A stretch of 64,000 bases of DNA from Roseovarius mucosus DSM 17069 (lineage in GTDB: Bacteria > Pseudomonadota > Alphaproteobacteria > Rhodobacterales > Rhodobacteraceae). The DNA lies in contig NZ_KN293977.1 in assembly GCF_000768555.3 (NCBI RefSeq), positions 253,601-317,600 of the forward strand. Reading direction: 5' to 3'. Positions 63,481-64,000 of the stretch are shown here, piece after piece. Position 1 is the stretch's first letter; every line of letters starts with the position of its first letter. The position numbers and the translations under genes are program-made. The notes beneath the pieces were generated by a model. It made no database searches. It saw only the letters and a list, made by a program, of their open reading frames with translations, and was not told the origin of the DNA.

Positions 63481-63505
63481 CTCTTTCAGGGAAGTATATA
63501 TTTTC

Positions 63506-64000
63506 TCAGAGATCGAACATTTGAGCGAATGGCCGCTCCCGCCTGAAATAAGTGTCGTAGCTGTCGTGATTGTAGGGCGTCGCCAACGGGTTCATCTCGG
63601 TCTTTGACACCCAAGTGTCGATGAAATGTTCCCTGGTGAGTTCAGTGCTCTGCTGAACTTTGGCCTCGCAGACGGCAAGCCTGACCAGCTTACAGACAAG
63701 TCCCCACCGGAATGCCCCTGCCGTTGCCAACCGATGGATGAAGTCCTCACTGTTCAGGTCATCTGACACCTCGAGGCGCGCCTCCAATGCGTAACTGCCC
63801 ATCATTTCATGGACGGTTGAGGCATCATCGTCATACTCGATATCCGTGAAGGTCACATGGGTCACCTTCCGGCCCAGTTGTTCAAAATTCTGGATCTTGT
63901 CATCCAGTTCAGGGATCCCTGACAATACCAGCAAGAATGGCCAGGTTTTTGACTTGAGGATAGACTTGAAGGAGTCCAGTTCGGCTTCGAGGGCCAAGCC
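63506..64000 (-). CDS. TniB/TnsC-like transposition AAA ATPase, C-terminal part (runs off the window)
   Basis: The frame is open to the window edge and encodes about 165 residues of the C-terminal half of an AAA ATPase. The stretch FLLVLSGIPELDDKIQNFEQLGR resembles the sensor-1 strand and the following helix of TniB (usual form LVGTPEL...DEQLARR). The later helices (LATAGAFRWGLVCKLVRLAV) fit the lid domain. The Walker motifs would lie beyond base 64000. TniB/TnsC proteins license the transposase at a target site. The TTG at 63997 is only the first possible start in the window, not the real one. Other AAA_22-type proteins remain possible. Confidence 0.6.
   Translation of the reverse strand, partial: GLALEAELDSFKSILKSKTWPFLLVLSGIPELDDKIQNFEQLGRKVTHVTFTDIEYDDDASTVHEMMGSYALEARLEVSDDLNSEDFIHRLATAGAFRWGLVCKLVRLAVCEAKVQQSTELTREHFIDTWVSKTEMNPLATPYNHDSYDTYFRRERPFAQMFDL

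Noticed and set aside
1-64000. CRISPR arrays, rRNA genes and complete insertion sequences
   Set aside because: No regularly spaced repeats, no rRNA-like stretches and no transposase with terminal repeats were seen.

Overview
The window comes from a GC-rich alphaproteobacterium, most likely a marine Rhodobacteraceae (Roseobacter group). Evidence: an FdsGBACD-type NAD-dependent formate dehydrogenase, an HpbD-like betaine epimerase cluster, the pcm-tolC-DUF2497 neighbourhood, a DUF6280-type protein beside efp, and a Hint-domain protein. No rRNA or CRISPR array was seen; one tRNA (Cys) is present.

Left part (1-13.4 kb). The first 4.2 kb is scarred. A chimeric junction joins the end of a second fdsG plus a truncated fdsB to a truncated iorB. 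Next come iorA and a divergent AraC regulator, two decayed genes (cupin, membrane protein) and the N-terminal half of an integrase. From 4.3 to 13.1 kb is an intact catabolic cluster for an N-methylated compound, probably proline betaine or hydroxyproline betaine: CMD-family protein, aldehyde dehydrogenase, Rieske demethylase and RpiR regulator on the minus strand; dimethylglycine-dehydrogenase-like enzyme, HpbD-like epimerase and class III aminotransferase on the plus strand. A 107-bp ungapped repeat (72 % identical) lies at each end of it.

C1 and lipoate region (13.6-33.3 kb). A two-component system whose regulator has GAFPGA instead of GAFTGA is followed by an OFA-family transporter with two palindromes upstream, a LysR regulator that appears to lack an ATG start, and fdsG(broken)-fdsB-fdsA-fdhD-fdsD. 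Demethylation in the left cluster would release formaldehyde or formate, which Fds could oxidise. Next is a compact lipoate-assembly set: a GcvH/LbpA-like protein, facing a DsrE-like protein, an sLpl(AB)-type ligase and two radical SAM proteins of the LipS1/LipS2 type. No sHdr genes are in the window. A three-gene PhnD-type ABC importer follows.

Secreted-protein operon (34.0-53.7 kb). Eight consecutive plus-strand genes all encode proteins with Sec-type signal peptides. They include a ~1,280-aa coiled-coil protein, a beta-helix-like protein, a four-module cap+LRR protein and a 2,146-aa SpvB/FG-GAP/RHS protein ending in an HELIH (M91-like) protease. The operon ends next to the 3' end of tRNA-Cys. 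It resembles a Tc toxin B-C fusion placed among unrecognised secreted partners and is the best candidate here for an undescribed system.

Right part (53.7-64 kb). Mostly core genes: pcm, tolC, DUF2497, cobQ, a DUF6280-type gene, efp, a sodium:solute symporter, an SDR enzyme and a Hint protein. The window closes with the C-terminal part of a TniB/TnsC-like transposition ATPase next to short direct repeats, suggesting the edge of a Tn7/Tn5053-type element.
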